A stretch of 64,000 bases of DNA, taken from Melioribacteraceae bacterium. GTDB taxonomy: Bacteria > Bacteroidota > Ignavibacteria > Ignavibacteriales > Melioribacteraceae. Below, in pieces: positions 39,625-48,992 of the stretch. Made by a program: the position numbers and the translations under genes. The notes below the pieces were generated by a model. It saw only the letters and a program-made list of their open reading frames with translations, ran no database searches and was not told the DNA's origin. Location: positions 16,242-80,241 of the forward strand of contig JAIPBD010000019.1 of assembly GCA_021739765.1 (NCBI GenBank). The letters are read 5' to 3'. Each line of letters begins with the position of its first letter. Positions within the stretch are counted from its first letter, which is position 1.

Positions 39625-40725
39625 ATGATCAAAAAAATAAATTTCAGCTTGTTGGCGTTGTTAGTTTTCTGGGGCTGTTTTGATAAGTCGTCTATCGGTT
39701 CTGATTCTGAAATACAATCGAATGGGGAAAAATCGAAATTAGTTTCCTATTCTGACGAGGAAGAGATTGCGACATTTGCGGGAGGTTGTTTTTGGTGCAT
39801 CGAAGCGCCCTTTGAAAAAATAGATGGTGTAAAAAAAGTAATATCTGGTTACGCCGGTGGGAATGAAAAAAATCCGAGCTACAAAGAGGTTTCAAGCGGA
39901 AATACAAGTCATGTGGAAGCGGTTCAAGTAACATTCGATCCTCAAGTTATTAGCTACAGCGAAATTCTCGACATCTTCTGGAAACAATTTGATCCAACCG
40001 ATGCAGGCGGATCGTTTTACGATAGAGGTTCGCAATATACCTCGGCGATTTTCTATCATGACGATAAACAAAAAACGGTTGCTGAAAATTCTAAAAAACT
40101 GTTAAGCAAGTCGGGAGTTTTCGAAAAACCGATAGTCACTCCAATTAAAAAGTTTACTACATTTTATCCGGCTGAAGATTATCACCAGGATTTTTATAAA
40201 AAAGATCCGGGCAGATATTACAGCTACAGAAACGGCTCCGGCAGGGATCGGTTTATTGAAAAGACCTGGGGAAAAATGTACGCTTCGAATTTTTCAAAAC
40301 CATCCGAAGATCAACTGAAGAAAAAACTGAATGAAATGCAGTATAAGGTTACTCAAGAAAAAGGAACCGAGCGATCTTTTAATAATGAATACTGGGATAA
40401 TAAAGAAGAAGGTATTTATGTAGATATCGTATCCGGTGAGCCGCTTTTCAGTTCAAAGGATAAATACAAGTCCGGGACGGGTTGGCCGTCATTTACGAAA
40501 CCGATTGATGCGAGATACATCAATAAAGTAATAGATGAATCTGCGTTTATGGAACGGGTTGAAATAAAAAGTCATGCCGGAGATTCTCATATCGGTCATG
40601 TTTTTTACGATGGGCCGGCTCCAACAAATCTTAGGTACTGCATGAATTCAGCGGCGATGGAGTTTATTCCAAAAGACAAAATGGAAGCGCGCGGTTACAA
40701 AAATCTATCATGGATATTTGAATAA
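39625..40725 (+). CDS. msrAB: Fused peptide-methionine sulfoxide reductase MsrA/MsrB, exported
   Basis: 366 residues from the ATG at 39625 (AGAGGTGA upstream). The N-terminus [18 protein letters not shown] looks like a lipoprotein signal with an imperfect lipobox. The MsrA domain carries [12 protein letters not shown] and YHQDF. The MsrB domain carries [22 protein letters not shown] and the active-site [11 protein letters not shown]. The zinc CxxC pairs of MsrB are absent, as in many fused enzymes. It repairs S- and R-methionine sulfoxide, presumably in the periplasm. Confidence 0.93.
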   Translation: MIKKINFSLLALLVFWGCFDKSSIGSDSEIQSNGEKSKLVSYSDEEEIATFAGGCFWCIEAPFEKIDGVKKVISGYAGGNEKNPSYKEVSSGNTSHVEAVQVTFDPQVISYSEILDIFWKQFDPTDAGGSFYDRGSQYTSAIFYHDDKQKTVAENSKKLLSKSGVFEKPIVTPIKKFTTFYPAEDYHQDFYKKDPGRYYSYRNGSGRDRFIEKTWGKMYASNFSKPSEDQLKKKLNEMQYKVTQEKGTERSFNNEYWDNKEEGIYVDIVSGEPLFSSKDKYKSGTGWPSFTKPIDARYINKVIDESAFMERVEIKSHAGDSHIGHVFYDGPAPTNLRYCMNSAAMEFIPKDKMEARGYKNLSWIFE

Positions 40726-40756
40726 GAATTTTGTTTTAAATTAAAAGTGCTGTTTA

Positions 40757-40785
40757 GCTCCCACCGCTCTTAATAAGGTGGGGGC
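40757..40785. terminator. Hairpin between convergent msrAB and SRPBCC genes
   Basis: A 9-bp stem GCTCCCACC (40757-40765) / GGTGGGGGC (40777-40785, one T-G pair), loop of 11. It is placed to serve msrAB from the left and possibly the reverse gene. No long T-tract follows it, so efficiency is uncertain. Confidence 0.5.
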
Positions 40786-40789
40786 TTGG

Positions 40790-41224
40790 TTATCCATCCA
40801 GAAAGTTTTTTAGATTTTGTTTCAGAAAGTAAGTCCATCCACCAATACAGCTTTCCCTTGTAAACTCGGGAATATCACTCTGAAAATCTTCGAGAATTAT
40901 TGTTTGAAATTTCAGAATTGTCAAATCCCCGACTTCAGATAATTCGAAAATTACATTTGAATCGCCCGAATAACCATCATATTTCCAGTTGTATTCTAAT
41001 AGCTTTTGGGGAACAACTCTTGTAATTTTCCACCTATGTGGAAATGTTCTTGACTCATTTTTAATTTCGAACACTACTTCAAATCCGACTTCGGGTTTAA
41101 AATCCGGGATGTTTTCAAAAAACCATTTTCGCATTAATTCAACATCGGTAATTGCGGACCATACATCCGAAACAGATCGGTTGAATGTTTCTTCAATTAA
41201 AATTGGTCTATCTGTTTTTTTCAT
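40790..41224 (-). CDS. SRPBCC / AHSA1-type ligand-binding protein
   Basis: A 144-residue protein with the START-like AHSA1 pattern: ILIEETFNRSVSDVWSAITDVELMRKWFF at the N-terminus, the RWKITRVVPQKLLEYNWKYDGY strands and the terminal GGWTYFLKQNLKNFLDG helix. Such proteins bind hydrophobic ligands or chaperones, and the specific role is unknown. It is downstream of the 41239 lipoprotein gene with a 14-base gap. Confidence 0.8.
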   Translation of the reverse strand: MKKTDRPILIEETFNRSVSDVWSAITDVELMRKWFFENIPDFKPEVGFEVVFEIKNESRTFPHRWKITRVVPQKLLEYNWKYDGYSGDSNVIFELSEVGDLTILKFQTIILEDFQSDIPEFTRESCIGGWTYFLKQNLKNFLDG

Positions 41225-41238
41225 ATTTTCTCAAAAAG

Positions 41239-42429
41239 TTAAAATTGATTTGGCAAAGTTATTTCATATAATCCCCGAAAGTCTATCCAGGTTCCGATTA
41301 TAAATTTATTACCATCCATATTGATATCGGCTTCGCCATACATGTGTTCGGAAAGATCGAGTTCGTCAAATGCCATAAAATATGATTTTTTTCTGCTAAG
41401 TGAGTAAAAAGCCATTTCTCCGTCGAAATATATTCTATCATTATCACGAAGAATTCGGAATGGTGCATTAAATGGAATCTCGGAATATTCGGCTTCCACT
41501 GAATTAGAAGAAGTATTAAAGATAATCAACTTGCTTTCAGAATTATTTACCTCTTCCAGAATTGCAATTTTATCCGGTTGATCCGGAACGATACAGACAT
41601 AATCGCCTTTTTCATACAAATCAACAATTTGCTTGGTTTGCAAGTTATAAGATTTGATTCCGCTTGGTGTGTAGTTTTTATCAACTGAGACACAATAAAT
41701 CGATTCGTTGTCCAGGCTCCATGTTAATTTTCCCACGGGATACGATACAAGATTTATCGGTAAATCTATCGTTGTTGAGTCGTTTTTGGCTAAATCATAG
41801 ACGCAAAACAGATAATCTGTCCCGTTATCGAATAAGAGATTTTTTCCGTCAAAACTCGGTATTGAGATATGCATTTCACTAAACTTCTCCGATTCAAAAT
41901 CACAAAAGAAACACTTCATTGCAAAAGAATTTTGGTCAACAAATTGAACCTGGTGTCTTCGACCATGAGTCACCGATATCATGTTTCCGTTATAAATATT
42001 CGGCTCGTAAAATACTGACCCGTCAGCCGCGATAAGTTGCGGGTCTGTAACCCAAATTATAGTTGAGCATGAAAGTACGGTTTCGTCAGCAAGTACAACC
42101 GAACCGATAACTGTGTTATAACCAAATAGGCTGAACTTTGATTTGACGGTATCCTGAGCAGTTAATAAAGTATCGTAGTTGTTGTCGGATGTAAAATCGT
42201 ATTTTATTTTTGATACTCTCAATGTTGGATCTCTCAGAACCACCTTGAACTCGAAGTTTGTGTTTGTGCTTCCAAATGAAGGATAATTAAACAGCTCAAC
42301 CTTGTCACTAAAAACGAGATTCTCGTAAGTTGTATTTTCTGTTGGAGGTGTGTTCGGTGAAGATGGGTCTTCGTTACAACTTAAACAAAAGAGGATAATT
42401 ATCGAAATTGCGATTTTGTATCTTTTCAT
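41239..42429 (-). CDS. Lipoprotein, probable beta-propeller
   Basis: A 396-residue protein. The signal ends at lipobox LFCLSC, so the lipid cysteine is near residue 18. A Ser/Pro/Thr linker (EDPSSPNTPPTENTT) leads to an Ig-like section and then repeated beta strands with YCVSVD, IVPDQ and IYFDGEMAFYSLS, which suggest WD40 or TolB-like blades. No family name was recognised. It may share a transcript with the SRPBCC gene. Confidence 0.65.
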   Translation of the reverse strand: MKRYKIAISIIILFCLSCNEDPSSPNTPPTENTTYENLVFSDKVELFNYPSFGSTNTNFEFKVVLRDPTLRVSKIKYDFTSDNNYDTLLTAQDTVKSKFSLFGYNTVIGSVVLADETVLSCSTIIWVTDPQLIAADGSVFYEPNIYNGNMISVTHGRRHQVQFVDQNSFAMKCFFCDFESEKFSEMHISIPSFDGKNLLFDNGTDYLFCVYDLAKNDSTTIDLPINLVSYPVGKLTWSLDNESIYCVSVDKNYTPSGIKSYNLQTKQIVDLYEKGDYVCIVPDQPDKIAILEEVNNSESKLIIFNTSSNSVEAEYSEIPFNAPFRILRDNDRIYFDGEMAFYSLSRKKSYFMAFDELDLSEHMYGEADINMDGNKFIIGTWIDFRGLYEITLPNQF

Positions 42430-42561
42430 TGAAGGCTCCAGAGCGATTGTTGTAATAGCTTATCTTGATACCAAGCTGTTACAGTATTTAGATAGAAATA
42501 ATTTATATTAAAAAACAATACAATCTAATCTGAAAGGCTTTCGCTTATTTTAACAATCCAG

Positions 42562-43752
42562 CTATTTTACAATCAACATCTTTTTTGTTTTAGAAAAAAT
42601 GCCTGAAATCAAAGTGTAAAAATAAACACCTGAAGTTAAAGATGAACCATCAAAAATATATGTATAATTTCCCGGAGCTTTTGTTGTGTTAAATGCAGTT
42701 AAAGTTTCTTTTCCCAGAGCATCATAAATTGTTAATGACACTTGAGCATATCTTTCCGGACCGCTAGTTGAAAAATTTATTTTTGGAATTGTATAGTTTA
42801 TCGTTGTGGTAGGATTAAATGGATTCGGAAAGTTTTGTTCCAATATAAATTCTGTCGGGTTGTTTGGATTCTCCTTCTCATCTTTAACGGAAACGACACC
42901 AATCGATCTTATATAAACGGCGTTCGGTCTAATCAGTCCACCCGAGTTTTTGGGAATAAAATCTGAAAGGTATACGCCCTCATCACTAAACATTTTTACC
43001 GATCCCGTTGCACCGTTTCCAATCAGAATGTTTCCGTTTGGGAGAAATCCAACACCTTCAGAATTGCTCAATCCTGATAAAAAGTTCCCTTTATAATTGC
43101 CTTGTGAATCAAATCGTTTAACGGCCGTTCCATCATAATCGGAGACCAGCAAATCACCACTTTTATCAAACCAAATATCTGTCGGCCCGACCAGATTGGA
43201 GTTAATAAAAACCCCTAAATCGCCGCCGTTTTCATCATACTTTTTTACATAATCTAACTGGTAAGAGGAAACATACATGTTTCGTTTATTATCCCAATCA
43301 ATTCCTATGCTTTGAGGAACTCCGGCGGTCGTAAAATCATCGACAAACTCTCCGGTTAATTTATAGCGTTTCACTTTGCCGGAGCCACTCCATTGAAGTA
43401 CATATAGTAAGCTGTCTGGACCAATTTTCATTCTCGTCGGGGCATTGAGACCAACTGCGAAGTTACCCAGGTAATTTCCGCTTGCGATATCGTATTTTGT
43501 TATTCGCCCGGAACTAAAATTTGAAATTAAGCAGATTCCCTGATCTTCCAAGAAAAGAATGTCCTGAGGCCACGCCAAGTTCTGATTGATAAATGTTTCC
43601 GGATTTTCTCCGTTTTCGTCGAACTTCAAAATTTTCCAAGGTGGACTTGTAAAGTTTCCCGCATCGCTCACATAAACTTCAACTTTTTGAGCACATATAT
43701 AAATATTGGAAAACATCATTATGTACATTACAAGGCGAGCGGGAATCCCCAT
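42562..43752 (-). CDS. NHL/SMP-30-type beta-propeller with T9SS sorting domain
   Basis: A 396-residue protein with signal peptide (MYIMMFSNIYICAQ, the start could also be at 43728). Repeats such as GNYLGNFAVGLNAPTRMKIGPDSLLYVLQW and FDKSGDLLVSDYDGTAVKRFDSQGNYKGNFLSGL show NHL-like propeller blades of about 40 residues. The C-terminal 90 residues form a T9SS type A domain (EQNFPNPFNPTTTINYTIP ... SGVYFYTL). It should be secreted and attached to, or released from, the surface. The function is unknown. Confidence 0.82.
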   Translation of the reverse strand: MGIPARLVMYIMMFSNIYICAQKVEVYVSDAGNFTSPPWKILKFDENGENPETFINQNLAWPQDILFLEDQGICLISNFSSGRITKYDIASGNYLGNFAVGLNAPTRMKIGPDSLLYVLQWSGSGKVKRYKLTGEFVDDFTTAGVPQSIGIDWDNKRNMYVSSYQLDYVKKYDENGGDLGVFINSNLVGPTDIWFDKSGDLLVSDYDGTAVKRFDSQGNYKGNFLSGLSNSEGVGFLPNGNILIGNGATGSVKMFSDEGVYLSDFIPKNSGGLIRPNAVYIRSIGVVSVKDEKENPNNPTEFILEQNFPNPFNPTTTINYTIPKINFSTSGPERYAQVSLTIYDALGKETLTAFNTTKAPGNYTYIFDGSSLTSGVYFYTLISGIFSKTKKMLIVK

Positions 43753-43891
43753 TTTTGCTTCCTAAGATTTCGTCGGATTGAATATAACAATATGTCATGT
43801 TTTTGGGAAAATCAATCCCAATAATTAACTCTAAAGAGCGAGAAGATTTTGTTGGATTAAAATAATAACGCAGATTTGTGATCGAGCGTGA

Positions 43892-44092
43892 TTAAGCGCC
43901 AAGCATTTTTTGAATTACTAAAGTCGTTAAAGCCGCGATTCCATAAAAACAAAATCCGGCAAATGTAAAGCGCCAAAGCGTTTTGATAAATGGGTCTGAC
44001 CGGTTTTCGTTTAGTCGGGGGGAATAGACAAAATAAAATGGAAGCAGAAATGCGGACATAAGCAAAAAGCTGTCGAAATATTTTCTTTTCAT
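43892..44092 (-). CDS. Small two-helix membrane protein
   Basis: A 66-residue protein with two hydrophobic helices (FLLMSAFLLPFYFVY and FTFAGFCFYGIAALTTLVIQ) separated by a polar loop RLNENRSDPFIKT. The upstream GGGGAGCG could be the ribosome site. There is no recognised family. It lies between the propeller gene and marR. Confidence 0.5.
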   Translation of the reverse strand: MKRKYFDSFLLMSAFLLPFYFVYSPRLNENRSDPFIKTLWRFTFAGFCFYGIAALTTLVIQKMLGA

Positions 44093-44214
44093 CGGTGGCG
44101 CTCCCCTTTTAATCGGAAATAAACTTGGTTTTATTCGTTTCTAAAACGAAGTATAGTTTTGACGTTTCTTTGCCGGATTAGTTTGTCCGCTTTTATAATA
44201 TCTATTCAAAACCC

Positions 44215-44637
44215 TTAAAATAATTTTACTGAAAGATCGGTAATCGCCTCTAATTGTTTCGGACTTAATTTTTCCAACAAGTATTTTGCGGTTTCGTTAA
44301 ATGTAATCGTTGATTCATCGAAGAGCTTCTCACCAGGCTTTGAGAGCTTAACCAAACTCACCCTGGCATCTCTTGGATTCGCTTCCTTTTCAACAAGTTT
44401 TATTTTTTCCATCGGTGCGATTAGCCTGGTTACACCAGAAGCGCTTAATCCTACCGATTCAGCTAAATCAATTCGACGCATAGTTTTTTGAGGAGCACCG
44501 TTTAGACGATGCATTATTAAATATTCGGTAAAGCTTATTCCATGCACATTTAGCTGCCGATCAATTTTTTTTATTAGCATTGTATTAAGCATGGAATTCA
44601 AGATTATAAATTCGGATTCTTTGGAATGTGTTTTCAT
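44215..44637 (-). CDS. MarR-family transcriptional regulator
   Basis: 140 residues from ATG 44637, preferred over 44664 because GAGG sits five bases upstream. The winged helix shows SFTEYLIMHRLN, the recognition region IDLAESVGLSASGVTRLIAPMEKIKLVEK and the wing ANPRDARVSLVKLS, the typical DxRxxxxxLT pattern. Such regulators respond to phenolic compounds or oxidants. The target is not evident; the neighbouring nhaA on the same strand has its own terminator between them. Confidence 0.88.
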   Translation of the reverse strand: MKTHSKESEFIILNSMLNTMLIKKIDRQLNVHGISFTEYLIMHRLNGAPQKTMRRIDLAESVGLSASGVTRLIAPMEKIKLVEKEANPRDARVSLVKLSKPGEKLFDESTITFNETAKYLLEKLSPKQLEAITDLSVKLF

Positions 44638-44836
44638 ATCAGCCTCGATTATTTGATAACTCAAATATATATCAAGGAAAGCTCAAATACAAACGGGTTT
44701 TGCCTTTAGTGTAACAGACCGGTCAACTTCTGTCGGAAAAATTTATTTAATTCGTGCGTCGATATAGAAGGATTAAGATAAGGGCTGCGAGGAAAATATT
44801 CTGCACTGAAGTTCTGTCCTTTATTATTCTGCATAT

Positions 44837-44877
44837 AAAAGCTCTTCATCCCAGAAATTGACCGGGGATGAAAAGCT
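44837..44877 (-). terminator. Terminator hairpin downstream of nhaA
   Basis: On the minus strand a 12-of-13-pair stem, AGCTTTTCATCCC (44877-44865) with GGGATGAAGAGCT (44852-44840), followed by TTTATAT. It begins 23 bases after the nhaA stop. Confidence 0.7.
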
Positions 44878-44899
44878 CGGTAAGAGTTGAGAGCGGTTA

Positions 44900-46072
44900 T
44901 TATGCTTTTTTAAATTGTGTTTTCAACAACAAATAACCACCTACTGCAGAAAGCAAAGATCCGCTGATTATTCCCAGTCGAACAGAAGTCGCATAATCTG
45001 GCCCCCCATGCTCAAATGCGAGCGAACCGATAAACAGCGACATCGTGAATCCGATACCGCAGAGCATTGCCACACCATAAATTTTCGTCCAGTTCAAATC
45101 AGATGGCATTTTTCCGATGCCGAGTTTTACGGCAATCCAAGCAAATCCAAAAACACCGACTTGTTTACCTGCAAATAACCCGAGTAAAATACCCAACGCG
45201 ACCGGTTCGGAAAACGACTCAAAGGATAATCCGGATAACGAAACACCCGAATTGGCGAATGCAAATATCGGAAGAATCACATAAGCCACCGCCGGATGCA
45301 AATCGTGTTCAAGTTCTTTAACGGGTGATGTACCGTCTTTTCTTTTATATGGAATTAAGAATGCGAGGATCACTCCGGCAAGTGTCGCGTGTACGCCCGA
45401 TTTTAAAACCGCAATCCAAAAAACAACACCAAGCAATATATAAGCGGAAATATTTTCTACTCCCCTTTTATTCAAAATATATAGAAGAGCGATAATGAAG
45501 GCGGCGACCGCCAAAGCCGTTGTCGATAAATCGCCTGAGTAGAAAAAAGCGATAATTATTATAGCTCCAAGATCATCTATAATTGCGAGGGTGAGCAAAA
45601 AGATCTTTAAAGATGTAGGAACAGATCTCCCTAAAACAGCAAGAACTCCAAGTGCGAAAGCAATATCGGTTGCGGCCGGAATTGCCCAACCCTGCATTGA
45701 AATGGCGTTGCCCCAGTTAATGTAAGCATAAACAAGAGCAGGAACTAACATTCCGCCAACGGCTCCAATCATGGGTAAAGCTACTTTTTTCGGATCTGAA
45801 AGCTCACCGTCAACCAATTCACGTTTGAGCTCCAATCCAACAAGAAAGAAAAATATGGCCATTAAGCCATCATTTATCCATAAAAGCAATGGTTTTGAAA
45901 TGCCCGCTTCGCCAATTTGAACTGTAAACAAGGTGTTTAACAATGAGTCATAATCGCCTTCGAAAGGCGAATTTTTCATTGTAAGCGCGAATATCGCTCC
46001 AATAAGTAGAAGAATGCTGCTCGAGGTTTCGAGTTTTAGAAAATTTTTAATAGAATCCATCATTTGTATCAC
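44900..46072 (-). CDS. nhaA: Na+/H+ antiporter NhaA
   Basis: A 390-residue protein with 12 hydrophobic segments. The signature regions are present: WINDGLMAIFFFLVGLELKREL, AIPAATDIAFALGVLAVLG and LAIIDDLGAIIIIAFFY with the adjacent aspartate pair that binds sodium, and the ATLAGVILAFLIPYK loop. It exchanges sodium for protons for pH and salt tolerance. A second ATG at 46066 (MDSIKNF) is equally possible. Confidence 0.94.
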   Translation of the reverse strand: MIQMMDSIKNFLKLETSSSILLLIGAIFALTMKNSPFEGDYDSLLNTLFTVQIGEAGISKPLLLWINDGLMAIFFFLVGLELKRELVDGELSDPKKVALPMIGAVGGMLVPALVYAYINWGNAISMQGWAIPAATDIAFALGVLAVLGRSVPTSLKIFLLTLAIIDDLGAIIIIAFFYSGDLSTTALAVAAFIIALLYILNKRGVENISAYILLGVVFWIAVLKSGVHATLAGVILAFLIPYKRKDGTSPVKELEHDLHPAVAYVILPIFAFANSGVSLSGLSFESFSEPVALGILLGLFAGKQVGVFGFAWIAVKLGIGKMPSDLNWTKIYGVAMLCGIGFTMSLFIGSLAFEHGGPDYATSVRLGIISGSLLSAVGGYLLLKTQFKKA

Positions 46073-46269
46073 CCTTTCACAAGGTTACTGTTTTTAGTTA
46101 GTCAAAAAAGTAGAAATAAAAATTTGTAGTAATACTAACGACAAAAGAGCTATTAAAAGTTCAGCAAATCAACAAAAATCAAAAGATAACAGAACTTTTT
46201 ATAAATATAAAACCGCTTTTAACGATCCCTCGCAATTAATGATGACGCAGGTTTTGCCTGTAGAAAGTT

Positions 46270-46572
46270 TTAATTCGTTGGCGGGACAAATTGTTTTGAA
46301 ATAACCGCTGTTCCGTTTTCGGTTGCGGCAAATCTAATTTCCTTCACAGATTCGTAAGCCGGATCATTATACCAACCAAGAGCTGCCTCTTCAGATTCAA
46401 ATTTTAGAACTACTTGTACTGCTCGTGGATTTCCTTCGATAGACTTGGATTCCGGAGTTGCTACGAGTATTTCCGCTTTGTGCTTTTGGAGCAAGGGCAT
46501 TACTTGTTGAATGTATGTTTGATATTTATCCGGATCAACCACATCGTATGTTGTAATATAATATACCGACAT
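46270..46572 (-). CDS. DUF1330 protein
   Basis: A 100-residue protein with the ferredoxin-like DUF1330 pattern: YYITTYDVVDPDKYQTYIQQVMPLLQKHKAEIL, then EGNPRAVQVVLKFESEEAALGWYNDPAYESV. Members are of unknown function and are often dimeric. It has AGAGGT before the ATG and is monocistronic. Confidence 0.85.
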   Translation of the reverse strand: MSVYYITTYDVVDPDKYQTYIQQVMPLLQKHKAEILVATPESKSIEGNPRAVQVVLKFESEEAALGWYNDPAYESVKEIRFAATENGTAVISKQFVPPTN

Positions 46573-46633
46573 TTTTACCTCTTTCGTTTAGTGATTTACC
46601 AAGTTAGACAAAATGGGAGCAAATGTCTTAGAT

Positions 46634-47053
46634 TCATTTAAGAAAAGAGACTAGAGGCAGAGTATAACTTAACGCGAGAATAAAAAAGAGTAGAATAAAA
46701 ACAAATTCGTATCCGATCGTTTTTTCCTTTCGCTCGAACCGGAAATAATAGAATTGCCAGATTAATCTCCAAATCCAGAAAAGAGAAAGGGAGAGAACAA
46801 ATCCAAACGAAAGCCCACGACCTTTTGCCAGCTCTTCAGCGTAAAAAATTGTAAGGCTTCCGGTTAGAAAGCAGAACAATAACAATGCGATATGAATTGT
46901 ATAAATAATCTTATTGTTAATAAGCGAGATTCTTTTAAAGTCTCTTCCCCAGCGAAATAACTTGTAAAATTGAGTGTGTAGAACTCCAACTAAAATGGTT
47001 GTCACTCCGGCGATATATATGGAAGTTAACTCAATCAACAGAGTGGCCGACAA
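46634..47053 (-). CDS. Four-helix membrane protein, unknown
   Basis: A 139-residue protein with four hydrophobic stretches (ELTSIYIAGVTTILVGVLH, IIYTIHIALLLFCFLTGSLTIFY, LSFGFVLSLSLFWIWRLIWQFYYF, FVFILLFFILALSYTLPLV). No family was recognised. It overlaps the PHP-domain gene upstream by 23 bases, so the two are probably translated in a coupled way, suggesting a shared role. Confidence 0.6.
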   Translation of the reverse strand: MSATLLIELTSIYIAGVTTILVGVLHTQFYKLFRWGRDFKRISLINNKIIYTIHIALLLFCFLTGSLTIFYAEELAKGRGLSFGFVLSLSLFWIWRLIWQFYYFRFERKEKTIGYEFVFILLFFILALSYTLPLVSFLK

Positions 47054-48191
47054 TTATTTTTAGCTGAGGATTTGTTTTTGGTGCGGAATACGCGTTTATC
47101 ACATCGAAAGTCAATCTAAAGGATTCTATTTTTTTTAATGTTTTAACTTCGAGTTTTACAGTTGAAAAGGCTTTTAGTTCAACAAGATCGGCGTGCGAGT
47201 GAAGGCTGAATTCTGATTTATTTTTGAGAATAAAATCAGCGCTCGAATTGTTTGTAAGAACAACTTCCCAAATCATCGATTTTCCTTGATATCCCTTCGA
47301 GGAGTCCGTTGCCGCTACATCGATCGATGAATTTATTAAGGGAGCCAAAAACTCCTCGTTTCCAATAAGAATATTATTAAACCAAACAACTGTTCTTCCG
47401 GCAAACAAGGCTTCTTTCAAAGAAGATTCTGTTTTTTCCTTTGCGAAAACAAGTGTAATGGGACGATGTCCGCCCTCCGGAACATTATATTCCCAATCAA
47501 TTAATCCGTGAATATCTGATGTACCGATTACCGTTAAGTTGTTATCAAGCGCAATTTGAAATGCTTCTTCAGAATATGTGAATTCATTAACGACTTCAAT
47601 TCCGTTTAGCAATTCTTCGGCGATTAATTCTTTGTGCATTTCTGTCAGCGATGCAATTCCATCTTTTTTCTGTGAAGTCCAATTGGGATGATTCCAAAAA
47701 GTGAAGGCGCCTTGTTTCTTTGCTTCCCGGAAAACAGTAAAAACATCTTCCTGAAGCAAAAGATTTGCGTCATTAATAAAGATCGCATTTGCATGACCGG
47801 GAGGCATTTTGCGAGTTATTTCGGCTCCCCGGATGATCATCAACTCCTTCCCTTTCCCCGATTTTTTCGCGATGTCAAAGCTACGGTTTCTATCAGGGTG
47901 TGGAATGTCGTCTTTGTGAGGTTGGTATTCCAAATGATCGGTAATTGAAATTGCGTCTAATCCATCTTTTAATGCTTCTTCAACTCTGATATCCGGCCAG
48001 ACACTTCCATCGGAAAAAACGGTGTGTTGGTGGAAATCACAAGCGAGAGTAACAAACCCGGGAGTATTCGGAAATACTGTTTTGCGGTTTTTCCCATGGC
48101 CAAAAAGAGTTGTAGCGGTTATTTGAACTGTAAAAATTAGAATTAAGGTGAAAAATAGAGATGAACATGCGCCGGTGGTTTTTGGAGTCAT
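47031..48191 (-). CDS. PHP-domain metal-dependent phosphoesterase, exported
   Basis: A 386-residue protein. The N-terminal hydrophobic stretch (SLFFTLILIFTVQITATTLFG) is a signal or anchor. PHP metal-binding motifs are present: DFHQHTVFSDGSVWP, AISITDHLEY, IRGAEITR, WNHPNW and GTSDIHG. Residues about 290-386 form a beta domain. PHP proteins hydrolyse phosphoesters or oligonucleotides with a trinuclear metal site. An exported form is seen in Bacteroidota, where the substrate is not fixed. Confidence 0.85.
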   Translation of the reverse strand: MTPKTTGACSSLFFTLILIFTVQITATTLFGHGKNRKTVFPNTPGFVTLACDFHQHTVFSDGSVWPDIRVEEALKDGLDAISITDHLEYQPHKDDIPHPDRNRSFDIAKKSGKGKELMIIRGAEITRKMPPGHANAIFINDANLLLQEDVFTVFREAKKQGAFTFWNHPNWTSQKKDGIASLTEMHKELIAEELLNGIEVVNEFTYSEEAFQIALDNNLTVIGTSDIHGLIDWEYNVPEGGHRPITLVFAKEKTESSLKEALFAGRTVVWFNNILIGNEEFLAPLINSSIDVAATDSSKGYQGKSMIWEVVLTNNSSADFILKNKSEFSLHSHADLVELKAFSTVKLEVKTLKKIESFRLTFDVINAYSAPKTNPQLKIIVGHSVD

Positions 48192-48283
48192 TTGGTCCTC
48201 ATTTAATGTTTCTACAAAAAAATCATCTATGAACTTACTTGAATAAATGAATCTGTTTTCTATTTAGTTTTGAATGAATCAAA

Positions 48284-48979
48284 TTACTTCATACTTGGTA
48301 TTTCATAACCAAATTTGTCAATTTCGTATTTATATATTTTTTTAACATAAGCCAATGATCTTTTCGTGTACAATGATTCAATAGTTGTGTTTGGGCGTCG
48401 AACATCTGATTTAAACTTCGGAATATTTTTCGGCTCAAAAGGGAGCGACAGTTTTTCGCAAATTCTTTCGATTTCCGCTTCCAAGTTTTCATAACGAATT
48501 ACATCGTCAAGACAAAACTCACCATCAATTAAGTACTTATTTCTGTCAATAGAGGGTTGATGAACAAGAACATATTCAAACTTGCGTTTTTCTTCCGATG
48601 TAAATGGGTTTTTGAAACGACGTTTGATTTTTTCAGAGAGAGGTCGTTCCAAATTTTTTCCGGCATATTCATAATGTGAAATACACCTCTCAAAGGGGTT
48701 CCTAATTGAACAAAATTTGAAATAACTGTTCCAAATTTCATCTCCAAGCTGTTCTTTAATTTGGAATGCGGCCATGTGATTCCACCACTTAACCTTTTCC
48801 GGCAACAGCTTTCCACGAAATCCCACAATACCGGTTTCCGATTCGTATTCATCCCTCTCGTGTGACCGGGTAAACTCACCATCGGGCAAACAAAATCGTT
48901 CGAAATAATATTCGATACTGGTTCCGCCTGTTTTGGCGGTTTTTGTGTAGATAAATTTGTGCTTATGGCTAACTAACAT
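48284..48979 (-). CDS. Sulfotransferase-family protein (paralogue A)
   Basis: A 231-residue protein with a PAPS 5'-phosphosulfate-binding loop KTAKTGGTSIE (residues 13-23) and a 3'-phosphate-binding motif RNPFERCISHY (93-103), the layout of the carbohydrate sulfotransferase 2 family. These enzymes move sulfate from PAPS to sugar hydroxyls. It is last of a run of five reverse-strand sulfotransferase-like genes. The preceding gene product is a close paralogue, with a 13-base gap between them. No PAPS-synthesis gene is in the window. Confidence 0.8.
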   Translation of the reverse strand: MLVSHKHKFIYTKTAKTGGTSIEYYFERFCLPDGEFTRSHERDEYESETGIVGFRGKLLPEKVKWWNHMAAFQIKEQLGDEIWNSYFKFCSIRNPFERCISHYEYAGKNLERPLSEKIKRRFKNPFTSEEKRKFEYVLVHQPSIDRNKYLIDGEFCLDDVIRYENLEAEIERICEKLSLPFEPKNIPKFKSDVRRPNTTIESLYTKRSLAYVKKIYKYEIDKFGYEIPSMK

Positions 48980-48992
48980 TTACCTTATTCTC

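Noticed and set aside
48289-48882. Extra frames inside the first sulfotransferase gene
   Set aside because: They are alternative-frame readings of the same gene, and only the 48284-48979 frame carries both sulfotransferase motifs.
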